From Roseibaca sp. Y0-43 (GTDB taxonomy: Bacteria; Pseudomonadota; Alphaproteobacteria; Rhodobacterales; Rhodobacteraceae), in the NCBI RefSeq assembly GCF_020667835.1, contig NZ_JAFMPR010000001.1, positions 186,001 to 250,000 of the forward strand: a stretch of 64,000 nt of DNA, given 5' to 3'. Positions 53,067 through 62,030 of the stretch are shown piece by piece. The notes below the pieces were generated by a model. It was not told the DNA's origin. It searched no databases and saw only the letters and a list, made by a program, of their open reading frames with translations. Every line of letters begins with the position of its first letter. Position 1 is the stretch's first letter. Position numbers and translations under genes: made by a program.

Positions 53067-53895
53067 ATATCTCGACCCCGGTTTCGGTCACGCCGACAGA
53101 GTGTTCAAACTGTGCCGAGAGTGACTTGTCGCGTGTCACCGCCGTCCAGTCATCCGACAGCACGCGCGTGTCGGGCTTGCCAAGGTTCACCATGGGTTCG
53201 ATGGTAAAGAACATGCCCGGCTCCAGCACCGGGCCACGCCCCGCACGGCCGTAATGCAGCACATTGGGCGGCGCGTGAAACACCTGCCCCAGACCGTGCC
53301 CACAGAAATCGCGCACCACCGACATGCGCTGGCTTTCGACATAGGCCTGAATGGCGTTGCCAATGTCGCCAAAGGTATTGCCGGGGCGCACGGCTTCGAT
53401 GCCCAACATCAGCGCGTCATAGGTGACCTGGATCAGCTTTTCGGCGCGCGGTTTCAGGGTGCCCGCGACATACATGCGCGAGGTATCGCCAAACCAGCCA
53501 TCCACGATGACGGTCACGTCGATATTCAGAATGTCGCCATCGCGCAGCACGTCATCGGGGCGGCGCTTGTCCAGATCGCGCGAGATGGTTTCGTCCTTGC
53601 CCATCGGCACGCCCGCACCGGGAATGCCGTGGCACACGACATGATTGACCGAAATGCAGCTTGCGTGCTTGTAGCCGCGATAGCCGATCGTCGCCGATGT
53701 CGCGCCCGCCGCCTTGACCCGCTCTTCGATCAGCCGGTCGATTTCGCCGGTGCGCTGCCCCGGATACACATGCTCGACCATGTCATCTAGGATACGCGCC
53801 GCAAGCGCGCCCGCCTTGCGCATCCCGTCGAAGTCTTCGGGGCGGTGCAGGCGAATGCCATCTGCGGTCGTGGTGCCGAGAAACGTGTCTTCCAA
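53011..53895 (-). CDS. map: Methionine aminopeptidase, type I
   Basis: The 294-residue enzyme removes N-terminal Met. The metal ligands are visible in DVTVIVDGWFGDTSRMY (two Asp), GHGLGQVFH (His), TIEPM (Glu) and QFEHSVGV (Glu). NHVVCHGIPG carries the second conserved His. The start is TTG 53895 because it follows a GGAGG site at good spacing; the first ATG in frame would remove about 24 residues of a plausible N-terminal tail. The 3' end overlaps the YihY-family gene. Confidence 0.95.
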   Translation of the reverse strand: MEDTFLGTTTADGIRLHRPEDFDGMRKAGALAARILDDMVEHVYPGQRTGEIDRLIEERVKAAGATSATIGYRGYKHASCISVNHVVCHGIPGAGVPMGKDETISRDLDKRRPDDVLRDGDILNIDVTVIVDGWFGDTSRMYVAGTLKPRAEKLIQVTYDALMLGIEAVRPGNTFGDIGNAIQAYVESQRMSVVRDFCGHGLGQVFHAPPNVLHYGRAGRGPVLEPGMFFTIEPMVNLGKPDTRVLSDDWTAVTRDKSLSAQFEHSVGVTETGVEIFTSSPAGRFHPTWRAAQR

Positions 53896-54047
53896 ACTAG
53901 CCTCCAGTCGGTTGGCGCAAGTATAATGCCGCGAGGGGGCGAATGCCAGACACCGGCGGGGATTGGACAAAGTTGCAAGTTATGCTTGCGTGACACGGGC
54001 CGTAAGCCCCGTTAAGCTGGCTGTATTTTCCAATACTCTACCCGATC

Positions 54048-56924
54048 ATGCCAGTATCCCGCCAGACAACGCGCCCCTATCCGGTTCCCGCGATCACGCG
54101 CAAGGGGCTGGCGGCGCTGACAAGGGTTTTCGCCCAAACCAGCCGGGATTTGCAGCGCGCGGCCCCCTCTGACAGCGACCGCGCCATCCATGCGGCGCTG
54201 GCCAGTGTCGGGGCGGCCTTGGGCGCGGATCGCGCCTATGTGTTCGAAACACTCGACACGGTCTTTATCCGCAACACGCATGAATGGTGCGCCGACGACA
54301 TTGCCGCGATGCGGGACACGCTGCAACATGTGCCATTCGAATCCGGCGCGCTGTTCTGGGAGCGTTTCCGCGAACGCGGCTCGCTTCAGATTGGCGATGT
54401 CAGCGCGCTGATCCAGGGCAGCGAATTGCGCCAGGTCCTGGAGGACCAGGACATCACGGCCCTGATCGCCGCGCCGTTCTGGCGCAATGGCGAGATCATC
54501 GGCTTTGTCGGGCTGGATTTCACCAAGGGGCCGCGCATCTTTACCGCCGCCGAAGACAACATGATGCGTGGCTTCGCCGCACAGGTCGGGATGCTGCGCG
54601 CGCTGGCGCTATCCGAAGGCCAGCAGCGACGGCAGGAAACAGAGCTGGCGCGTGTGCGCGCGCAGCTTAGCGCCGCGGTGGCCGCCCTGCCCGAGCTATT
54701 GGTGGAAACCGATCATGACGGCGTGATCGTGGGCTTTCACCAAAGCACGCCGCTGACCTTCGCAGCAGCGCCGCAGGAAGTGATCGGGCAGCCGCCCGAG
54801 CGCGTGTTGCCGCCGCATCTGGCCAGTATCGTGCGCAAGGCCATGCGCGAGGTCGATCTGTTCGGCTGGTCGCAGTCGCATAGCTACTGGGTCGACACCC
54901 CTGCCGGCCGGAAATGGTATTCGCTTTATGCCACGACCCGCGATCTGAAAGCGCCGGGCAAGGGCCATGGCTACCTGTTCGTCGTGCGTGACGTGACCGA
55001 TGCTCAGCTTCAGAACCGGCGGGTGCGCCAGCTTGTGCAGATCGCAGAGCAGGCGAGCAACCTTATCATGCTGACCGATGCGGAACGCCGGATACGCTGG
55101 ATGAACCCCGCGGCGCTGTCCCGCACCGGCTATTCGCAAGCGCAAGCCGAAGGGCTGCGCCCAAGCGAGGTGTTGCATCTGGGGCAAGCCTCGCCCGATC
55201 TTGTGACAGAGCTATGCCAGACCCTGGATAGCGGCCATTCCATTGCCCGCGAGGTGCGCGCGCAAACGCGGGACGGGGCGGAATATTGGCTGGATCTGAA
55301 CGTGCAGCCCCTGCGCGATGCCGAAGGCGAGATCGAGGGCTACATGGTCATCGCCTCTGACACGACCAGCCACAAACAGGCCGAGGCGCGCCTGTTGCAC
55401 GAGCGCAGCCATGTCATGAGCGCCAGCCACGAGGGCATGGCCATCATCCGCCCGAACGGGCGGATGTCCTACATGAACAACAGCCTGCGCAGCTACCTGA
55501 ACGTGCCCGAAGATACCCGTGTGGAAACGCTTTTATGGACCGACCTGACCCCGCCGGACCTGGCAGAACAGATGACCAGCATCCTCCCGATCCTGCTGTC
55601 GACCGGCACGTGGGAGGGCGAATTCACCCGGCCCGCGCAAGAGGGCGGCCTGAATCATTTCGCGATCACGCTCAGCGTTCAGGACGACACCTCGACGCTT
55701 GCAATCGTGCGCAACGTGACAGAGCGCAAGAAGGCCGAACAGGAACAGGCCCGGCTGCGCGAACGGCTGCAACGCGCCCAAAGCCAGCAGCTTGGCGCGC
55801 AACTCGCTGCCGGCATGGCGCATGATTTCGCCAATGTTCTGGCCACCATCTCTGCCTCTGTCGAAACGCTGGCCGGGCAGGTCCGCGACGACGCCAAAGA
55901 GACGATCGACCGCATCCGTGCCGCGACGCGGGAAGCGCGCGCGCTGGCGCGGGGTCTGACACGTCTGGAAAGCGCGCGGCCCAGCGCGATCACGCAACCG
56001 CTGGAGCCGATCCTGCGGGCCGCGGCGGACCTGCTGCACCCAAGTCTGGACGGGGCAATCCGGCTGGAGCTGGATTTCGCCGATAGCGGGTTATTCGTGC
56101 ATGGCGACCGCATGGAGGTGATGCAGGTCGTGCTCAACCTGTTGCTGAATGCCCGCGATGCCTGCCGCCAAAGGCTGGACCATGACGCCAGCGCCCCGGC
56201 CGTGCTAAGCGTGCGGGCACGACCCTGTGCGCCGGTCAACTGGCCCGTCGCGCCTGACATTGGCGCATTGCTGGCGGGGGTCGAGTATGTCACGATCGAC
56301 GTGGCCGATACTGGCGACGGGATCGACCCGGCTCTGCGCGGCGCGATCTTTACCCCTTACCTCAGCACCAAGGGCGATGCCGGGGCCGGTTTAGGCCTGA
56401 CCGTGGTTGCCGACATCGTCCAGTCGCGCGGCGCGGCCTTGCAGGTCGTCAGCAATGCCACGGGCGGTACAAGGATGCGGGTGTTTTGGCCGTGCCACAG
56501 CCTGGAGACCAGCGAAGCAGCCAAATCGGACACGCCGCTGGCCGATACCAATATCCTGCTGGTCGATAATGATGACGCGCTCTTGCAAACCATGTCGGGG
56601 CTGTTGGTGCGCGCCGGGGCAGAAGTGGCAAGCTGCGCCGACCCCGAAGACGCGCTCGACGCGATCACCCAAGCCCCGCGCGACTGGGATCTGGTCGTCA
56701 CCGATTTCGACATGGGCGACAGCACCGGCGTGGACCTGGCGAGGAAAATGCACGGCCAACGCGAAGATTTGCCGATAATCCTGATGACCGGCAACAGTGA
56801 GTTGCATTTTGCAACGAAATCTGTGCAAGATGAGTTCGTTGCGACCTTACGTAAGCCAATTTCTGCCAGCGTTCTGATTTCTGTTCTCCTTGCCGCCAAA
56901 TTAAGGTCTCAGCGGCATATCTGA
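54048..56924 (+). CDS. Hybrid sensor histidine kinase with GAF, PAS and receiver domains
   Basis: The 958-residue product is a multi-domain signalling kinase without membrane segments. A GAF-like domain occupies about residues 20-185. Three PAS-like domains follow (about 205-320, 325-440 and 450-565). The dimerisation helix contains MAHDFANVLATISASVETL, with His592 as phospho-acceptor. An ATPase domain has NLLLNARDAC and ADTGDGIDP plus STKGDAGAGLGLTVV. The C-terminal receiver (about 835-955) has VVTDFDMGD with Asp886. The cytoplasmic layout suggests sensing of an internal or diffusible signal. It is followed after 19 bases by a response regulator, its likely partner. Confidence 0.9.
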   Translation: MPVSRQTTRPYPVPAITRKGLAALTRVFAQTSRDLQRAAPSDSDRAIHAALASVGAALGADRAYVFETLDTVFIRNTHEWCADDIAAMRDTLQHVPFESGALFWERFRERGSLQIGDVSALIQGSELRQVLEDQDITALIAAPFWRNGEIIGFVGLDFTKGPRIFTAAEDNMMRGFAAQVGMLRALALSEGQQRRQETELARVRAQLSAAVAALPELLVETDHDGVIVGFHQSTPLTFAAAPQEVIGQPPERVLPPHLASIVRKAMREVDLFGWSQSHSYWVDTPAGRKWYSLYATTRDLKAPGKGHGYLFVVRDVTDAQLQNRRVRQLVQIAEQASNLIMLTDAERRIRWMNPAALSRTGYSQAQAEGLRPSEVLHLGQASPDLVTELCQTLDSGHSIAREVRAQTRDGAEYWLDLNVQPLRDAEGEIEGYMVIASDTTSHKQAEARLLHERSHVMSASHEGMAIIRPNGRMSYMNNSLRSYLNVPEDTRVETLLWTDLTPPDLAEQMTSILPILLSTGTWEGEFTRPAQEGGLNHFAITLSVQDDTSTLAIVRNVTERKKAEQEQARLRERLQRAQSQQLGAQLAAGMAHDFANVLATISASVETLAGQVRDDAKETIDRIRAATREARALARGLTRLESARPSAITQPLEPILRAAADLLHPSLDGAIRLELDFADSGLFVHGDRMEVMQVVLNLLLNARDACRQRLDHDASAPAVLSVRARPCAPVNWPVAPDIGALLAGVEYVTIDVADTGDGIDPALRGAIFTPYLSTKGDAGAGLGLTVVADIVQSRGAALQVVSNATGGTRMRVFWPCHSLETSEAAKSDTPLADTNILLVDNDDALLQTMSGLLVRAGAEVASCADPEDALDAITQAPRDWDLVVTDFDMGDSTGVDLARKMHGQREDLPIILMTGNSELHFATKSVQDEFVATLRKPISASVLISVLLAAKLRSQRHI

Positions 56925-56943
56925 ACAAGCCGGATGCCCCGCC

Positions 56944-57579
56944 ATGCGCCTTTTGATAGCGGACGATCATGAATTGCTGCGCGACACTCTTGGCAGCTTC
57001 CTGCAACAGCAGGACGGGATCGACATATGCACCGTGGGCGACCTGAACGCGGCGATTGCGCTGCTCGATAAGGGCGAGGCGTTTGACCTGATCCTGCTGG
57101 ATTACACCATGCCCGGCGTGAACGGGCTGGACGGCTTGAAACGCCTGCTGGAACGCCCCGGCACACCGCCGGCCGCGCTGATCTCGGGAAATGCCGATAT
57201 GGGCGTTGCACTGCAAGCCATGCGGTTGGGGGCGCAGGGGTTCTTGCAGAAATCCATCCCCGCCCGGTCGCTTCTGAACGCCATCCGCTTCATGGTCGCG
57301 GGCGAGCGCTTCTTGCCGGTTGACGATGTTCTAAGCTATCTCTCCGGGCAAGGGGCGACGGTCGGCCTGCCGACCGAAGCAAGTGCCCTGTCCCTGACAC
57401 CGCGCGAAACGCAGGTTCTGGCGGCGCTTTGCGACGGGCAAACCAACAAGGAAATCGCCCGAAGCCTGAACCTGAGCGAGCCGACCATCAAGCTGCATGT
57501 CAAAACGCTCTACCGCCGTCTGGGCGCGACCAATCGGACACAGGCGGCGATGATCGCGCGCAACTTGGGGCTAAACTAG
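56944..57579 (+). CDS. LuxR/NarL-type response regulator
   Basis: The 211-residue product has an N-terminal receiver domain (IADDHELLRDTLG, phospho-acceptor Asp53 in LILLDYTMPGVNG, Lys in GFLQKS) and a C-terminal LuxR-type helix-turn-helix: SLTPRETQVLAALCDGQTNKEIARSLNLSEPTIKLHVKTLYRRL. It should bind DNA as a dimer when phosphorylated, most likely by the hybrid kinase encoded just upstream. Target genes are unknown; the next gene encodes a Hint-domain protein, 80 bases further on. Confidence 0.93.
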   Translation: MRLLIADDHELLRDTLGSFLQQQDGIDICTVGDLNAAIALLDKGEAFDLILLDYTMPGVNGLDGLKRLLERPGTPPAALISGNADMGVALQAMRLGAQGFLQKSIPARSLLNAIRFMVAGERFLPVDDVLSYLSGQGATVGLPTEASALSLTPRETQVLAALCDGQTNKEIARSLNLSEPTIKLHVKTLYRRLGATNRTQAAMIARNLGLN

Positions 57580-57659
57580 CCAAATCGCTGGTTTTTTGCC
57601 GGTTCTGCTGCTACGCTTTCGCAAAAGTCGCGCCAAACAGCGGCAGAGCAGAGGCAGAT

Positions 57660-58679
57660 ATGGCAGGTCGAGTGGGACTGGACGGCGTTTTCGCCGTGGA
57701 CTGGGATTATGTCGAAAGCGATGGCGTCACGGGGCTGGACCCGCATTGGCTGCGGATCGGCGCAGAGCTGCGCTGGCGCGGCAGCGCGCTGCGACTGGAC
57801 GGCGGCAGCCAGCTTTTGAAACTGCATCATGCGCCCGGCCTGAAGCAAATGCGCGCCCGCGCCATGGCCGAGAAGCTGACCGGGCTGGCCTATCCCGACC
57901 GCCCCGAGGATGACGGCAGCATGGCCCCCGCGGGGGGCTTGCTCTTGACCGATGGCACCCGCAGCTACAGCCTGCGCCTTGTGGCGCAAGGGTCGGGCTG
58001 GCTCGCGGTGTTCACCGACGGGTTGCCCCCGCCGGGCCAGTCGCTTTGGCTGGTGCAGTCGCGGCTGGATGCGCTTGCGCCGCCGCTGGCGCAGTCGGTG
58101 ATCTGCTTTGCATCGGACACCGTGATCGGCACGCCCGACGGCCCCAAACCCATCGACAGCATTCGCGAAGGCGACATGGTGCTGACGCGCGACAATGGCC
58201 CGAAACCCGTTGTCTGGGCCGGGCGCAGCACGCTGTCGGGCCTTGCGCTGCGCCGCTACCCGCATCTGCGCCCGATCCGGCTGCGGCGCGGGGCGCTAGG
58301 GTCGGTGCCAGAGGAGGATCTGCGCATCTCACCCGAACACCGGGTTCTGGTATCGGGTCAGCGCGCACAGGCGCTATATGGCAGCGACGAGGTTCTGGTG
58401 CGCGCCGCCGACCTGTTGGATTACCGCAGCATCGCACCCGATCTGGCGCTGCATGGCGTGGTTTATGTGCATCTGCTGCTGGAAGACCACCAGATCCTGT
58501 TCGCCAATGGCCTGCCTTGCGAAAGCTTCCATCCTGGTCTGGCCGCGCCCGAGATGCTGCGCCAGCATCGCGGTGCCTTGCGCGCGGTCATGCCCCATGT
58601 CGTGGATGCGCCCCAAAGCTATGGCCCGACCGTGCGCCGCTGCCTGAACGCGGGCGAGGCAGCACTTCTGGCCGCGTGA
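57660..58679 (+). CDS. Hint-domain (hedgehog/intein-like) protein
   Basis: The 339-residue product has an N-terminal region of about 150 residues without recognised similarity and a C-terminal Hint domain of the Hint_2 type. The Hint start is VICFASDTVIGTPDGPKPIDSIREGDMVLT, with the Cys nucleophile before FASDT, followed by ISPEHRVLVSG and the FANGLPCESFHPG block. Such proteins are frequent in Roseobacter genomes and are thought to be secreted or surface proteins that may self-process. The ATG at 57660 has a weak AGAGG site. Its last 61 bases overlap the convergent gene. Confidence 0.85.
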   Translation: MAGRVGLDGVFAVDWDYVESDGVTGLDPHWLRIGAELRWRGSALRLDGGSQLLKLHHAPGLKQMRARAMAEKLTGLAYPDRPEDDGSMAPAGGLLLTDGTRSYSLRLVAQGSGWLAVFTDGLPPPGQSLWLVQSRLDALAPPLAQSVICFASDTVIGTPDGPKPIDSIREGDMVLTRDNGPKPVVWAGRSTLSGLALRRYPHLRPIRLRRGALGSVPEEDLRISPEHRVLVSGQRAQALYGSDEVLVRAADLLDYRSIAPDLALHGVVYVHLLLEDHQILFANGLPCESFHPGLAAPEMLRQHRGALRAVMPHVVDAPQSYGPTVRRCLNAGEAALLAA

Positions 58680-59365
58680 TGCGCGTCCAGCCATAGCGCA
58701 TCAATCCGCGCCAGCGCCTTGGCATCCAGCGGCGCGCCCTGCCAATACCGGCCAGAGGCGCAAAACGCCCCCAAGTCGCGCTCTGCGGCCAAGACATCGG
58801 CCATGGCTGGTGCCACGTCCGGCAAGGGCGTGGCCTTCGCCACATCGGCAGGCGTTGCGCGCGGGCAGGTCAGGCGGCTTTCACTGGTCGAAAGGTTGAC
58901 CACAGCGCAGCCCGCGCGCGCGGCAATCAGTTCCAGCCGGGCGGATTTCGCGCGCAGGTTCTGCAAGGTCGGGTCAGGGCGCAGCGGGTCGGGGCTGCCT
59001 TGGCCGTAGAAATGGCTGGCCCCCACCGAATAGACCATGTCGCAGCCCAAATAGGCGATCACCTTGGGCCTGAGCGCGCCCAACGCCCAATAGCCTGCGC
59101 TGAACGCCATGGTCGCACCCGCGTAGATGATCCCGCCGAAGCGGTTGTTTTCGGGCACATAGGCGTCAGAGGGCACAAGCTGCTGGCCGGGTTGTCGCAA
59201 GGGCGGCATCCGTTCGGGCGGGAAATCATCCGGGAAGGCCAGATAATCCCAATCGGGGCGCACCGCCCAAGCGTTGTTGATTGTCACGATGCGGTCGAAC
59301 GGCGCGCGCGGCCAGCTGCGACAGGCGACAACATTGGGGCCGCTTCCCAGGATCAGGACGATCAT
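58619..59365 (-). CDS. Hypothetical protein, possible nucleotide-binding or sugar-related enzyme
   Basis: I do not recognise the family with confidence. The 248-residue product starts MIVLILGSGPNVVACRSW, a glycine-rich strand-turn-helix like a nucleotide-binding fold, followed by RIVTINNAWAVRPDWDYLAFPDDF and a GCDMVYSVGASHFYGQG segment. These patterns recall DUF115/glycosyltransferase-like or motility-accessory proteins, but this is weak. No signal peptide is visible. The ATG at 59365 is the first reasonable start. The 3' end overlaps the Hint gene by 61 bases. Confidence 0.65.
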   Translation of the reverse strand: MIVLILGSGPNVVACRSWPRAPFDRIVTINNAWAVRPDWDYLAFPDDFPPERMPPLRQPGQQLVPSDAYVPENNRFGGIIYAGATMAFSAGYWALGALRPKVIAYLGCDMVYSVGASHFYGQGSPDPLRPDPTLQNLRAKSARLELIAARAGCAVVNLSTSESRLTCPRATPADVAKATPLPDVAPAMADVLAAERDLGAFCASGRYWQGAPLDAKALARIDALWLDAHHAARSAASPAFRQRRTVGP

Positions 59366-59474
59366 GCCAGCTTCCTTGGCTTGCCAGTGGCACCGCAACA
59401 GGCACCCGATACAGCGGAACTAGCGCCAGAAGCTTGATTGCAATAAGAAACAGACCTGTGACGGGCCGTGCCGG

Positions 59475-62009
59475 TCAGAACCGATCCAGCAAGCGGCGCA
59501 GGTAGTCCAGTTCTTCTTCCGGGCGGTCCAGTTCGGCAGAGCGACGGCGCAGTTCTTCCAGCAGGTCGCGGGCGCGTTCATAGACATCGTTCTCCGCCAG
59601 CATGTTCTGTTCCGTGCCAACCTCGCCGCCTTGGTTGCGGGCGCGGCCAAGCGGGTCGCGGCCATCGGCATTGCCGGTCTCGGTGGCTTGCTCGCCCTCG
59701 CCCGCCTCGCGCTGGTCCTGCGCCTGCGCTTCGTTCATGGCGCGCAGACCGTCGCGCATGGCTTCCATCGCGTCGGCCTGACGGCTGAGCGCTTCGCCGG
59801 TCTCGCCCTGTTCCAGCGCTTCGGCGGCCTCTTCCATGGCACGCTGGGCGCGTTCAAGCGCGTCGAGCGCGGCATCCCCTTCGGGCATCCCTTCGCCGGG
59901 CAGCGGCTGCAACTGCTGCTCGCGCAACGCATCCGCCAATTCGCGCTGACGCTCTGCCAGATCGTCGCCGCCCGCACCTTGGCCTTGGCCCTCTTGCGGC
60001 TCTCCTTGCCCCTCTTGGCCCTCGCGCGGCTCTCCTTCCTGACCTTGGCCTTGCTGTTGCTGACCTTGGCCCTGCCCGCCATTGCGGAACTCGTCCTGCA
60101 ACTGGCCGAACGTGTCATCGGCTAGGTCTTGCTGCTCGCGCAGTGCCTCGCCCAGCCCTTCCATCGCCTCGGCCCCCGGCATGGGTGGGCCGTCGCCGCC
60201 CTGCCCTTCGGTCACTTGCAGGTTTTCCAGAAGCGCGTTGAGCTGTGCCATCAGCTCGGCCGCTTCATCCATGCGGCCTTCTTCCATCAGTTCCTGAATG
60301 CGATCCATCAATTGCTGGATCTGGTCTTGCGTGACCTCCATCCGCTCGCCGCCCGGCTGCGGTTCGCCGCGCTCGCGGGGTTGTTCGGCCAATTGCTGCA
60401 TGTAGTCGCGCATGGCCTCGCGCATCTCGTCCATCAATTCCTGAATCTCGGACGAGTCGGCACCGTTGCGCATGGCTTCGTCCAGCCGTTCCTGCGCGCG
60501 TTCCAGACGGGCGCGGGCATCGGCCAATTCGCCTTCTTCCAACAAGATCGCCAGATCCCACAGGCGCTGGGCGATGTCGTCGCGGGTCGCAGCATCCAGC
60601 CCGCCATCAGTCAGGCTGGCTTGCAGCAGGTCGCGGGTTTCCATGAACCGCGCCAAGGCTTCGGTCGAGCGGAACGCGTCGGACGCGCGATGCGATACGG
60701 CCCGCATCAGTTGCAGGCTGCGCGCGCCGTTTTCGCGCGACCAAAGAAGATCACGGCGCAATTCAATGACAGAGGCCGCCATCGGGTCGAAAAACCGCCG
60801 TCCCGGCAGCACGACATGAGCAGCATCGCTTTCGCCGATCTGGCCGCGCGCATCTTCGACCGCCATGCTGAGCACTACCGGCAGGTTGGCCCATGGGTGC
60901 TGAGAGAAGTCTTCGATGAACGCGTCTTCGATCTGGTCGCGCGCGCCAGAGACGGGCAATGGCAGCGGAATTTCCAAGGCGTCACGGGGTTCCGGGTCTG
61001 TCGCCAGACCAAAACGGCGGTCCACTTCGGCCAAGTCCAGCGCGACGGTGATCTGCCCGCCCGTGACCGCGTAATCATCCTGCGCGGCGTAATCTTGCCG
61101 CATCAAACCGCCCTGTTCGCGCACGGGTGCACCGGCCAGCGTGATGCTGGGGGCCGCATCTGTCAGCGCGGTGATTTCCCAGTCGCGCCCGCCCGGGCCG
61201 CGCACAGACAGGCGGCCAGAGGTTTCAACGGTGAAATCCTGCGCCATGTCGGCGGGGTCGCCTTCGGGACGGCCTGACAGGCTTTCAACCACGCTCATGA
61301 CACCGGGCTGGCCGTAGAAACGGATGGTCACAAGGCTGCCCTGTGGCAGCTCCAGCCGGGGGCGGTCCACCTCGTTCAGATACAGGCTGGGGCGGCCCGT
61401 GTAATCGGGCGGCTGCACCCATGCCTCCCATGACGGCCCAAGCGCGATCGCCTCTGCACGGCCCGGAAGCTGCGCCATCTCGCCCAGTTCCGTCACGCGC
61501 GAGGGGGCGGCGAACAGCACCGCAACCGCTGCCGCCGTGGCGGCCATGTAGCGCAGCCCGTAGCGGTCGAACCGCGCCAGACGCAAATCGCCCGGCACGC
61601 TGCGCGCTTGTGCCAGAACCCGCGACAGGCGTGCGATATGCGCGGCCCAAAGCGCCTGACTGCCCGGATCGTCGACCCCGACCGCGACATGATCGGCCAC
61701 GCCCGATAGCGGACGCCCCGGAAGCGTCTGATCCAACCGGCGCACCGCATCTGCGTGGCGCGGCACATCCAGCCGCCACGCGCCCCAGATCAGGCTGGCC
61801 AGAACGGCGGCAAGGCTACCGATGCCGAAACCGGTGGTCCACAGCGGCGGCAGAATGTCTTGAACACCAAAGGCAAGGGCCGACCACAGCGCCAGCGATA
61901 CCGTCAGGAACGGCCAGAAGGCGCGCGCGCCGCGCTCGGCCCAAAGCCACAGAAGCGTTCCGCGCAACGCGCGGTCAAGTTCCCGGTTTTCGCCTTTGCC
62001 CAGCGCCAT
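59475..62009 (-). CDS. TIGR02302-type (DUF4175) membrane protein
   Basis: The 844-residue product has two or three membrane segments near the N-terminus (about residues 27-48, 58-78 and 150-172). A middle region includes WVQPPDYTGRPSLYLNE, typical of the family. A long C-terminal part is predicted helical and very rich in Glu, Gln and Gly, with GQGQ/EGQ repeats between about residues 640 and 690. The family is conserved in alphaproteobacteria next to lysA and has no known function. The C-terminal repeats suggest coiled coil or flexible linkers. It starts 21 bases after lysA and is probably co-transcribed. Confidence 0.9.
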   Translation of the reverse strand: MALGKGENRELDRALRGTLLWLWAERGARAFWPFLTVSLALWSALAFGVQDILPPLWTTGFGIGSLAAVLASLIWGAWRLDVPRHADAVRRLDQTLPGRPLSGVADHVAVGVDDPGSQALWAAHIARLSRVLAQARSVPGDLRLARFDRYGLRYMAATAAAVAVLFAAPSRVTELGEMAQLPGRAEAIALGPSWEAWVQPPDYTGRPSLYLNEVDRPRLELPQGSLVTIRFYGQPGVMSVVESLSGRPEGDPADMAQDFTVETSGRLSVRGPGGRDWEITALTDAAPSITLAGAPVREQGGLMRQDYAAQDDYAVTGGQITVALDLAEVDRRFGLATDPEPRDALEIPLPLPVSGARDQIEDAFIEDFSQHPWANLPVVLSMAVEDARGQIGESDAAHVVLPGRRFFDPMAASVIELRRDLLWSRENGARSLQLMRAVSHRASDAFRSTEALARFMETRDLLQASLTDGGLDAATRDDIAQRLWDLAILLEEGELADARARLERAQERLDEAMRNGADSSEIQELMDEMREAMRDYMQQLAEQPRERGEPQPGGERMEVTQDQIQQLMDRIQELMEEGRMDEAAELMAQLNALLENLQVTEGQGGDGPPMPGAEAMEGLGEALREQQDLADDTFGQLQDEFRNGGQGQGQQQQGQGQEGEPREGQEGQGEPQEGQGQGAGGDDLAERQRELADALREQQLQPLPGEGMPEGDAALDALERAQRAMEEAAEALEQGETGEALSRQADAMEAMRDGLRAMNEAQAQDQREAGEGEQATETGNADGRDPLGRARNQGGEVGTEQNMLAENDVYERARDLLEELRRRSAELDRPEEELDYLRRLLDRF

Positions 62010-62030
62010 GCACCCTCGCTTGCGGGCCGG

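Noticed and set aside
59960-60090. Direct-repeat-like DNA that at first glance suggested a small repeat array
   Set aside because: The units are short, irregular and lie in frame within the Gln/Gly/Glu-rich part of the TIGR02302-type protein. There are no spacers of constant length, so it is not CRISPR.
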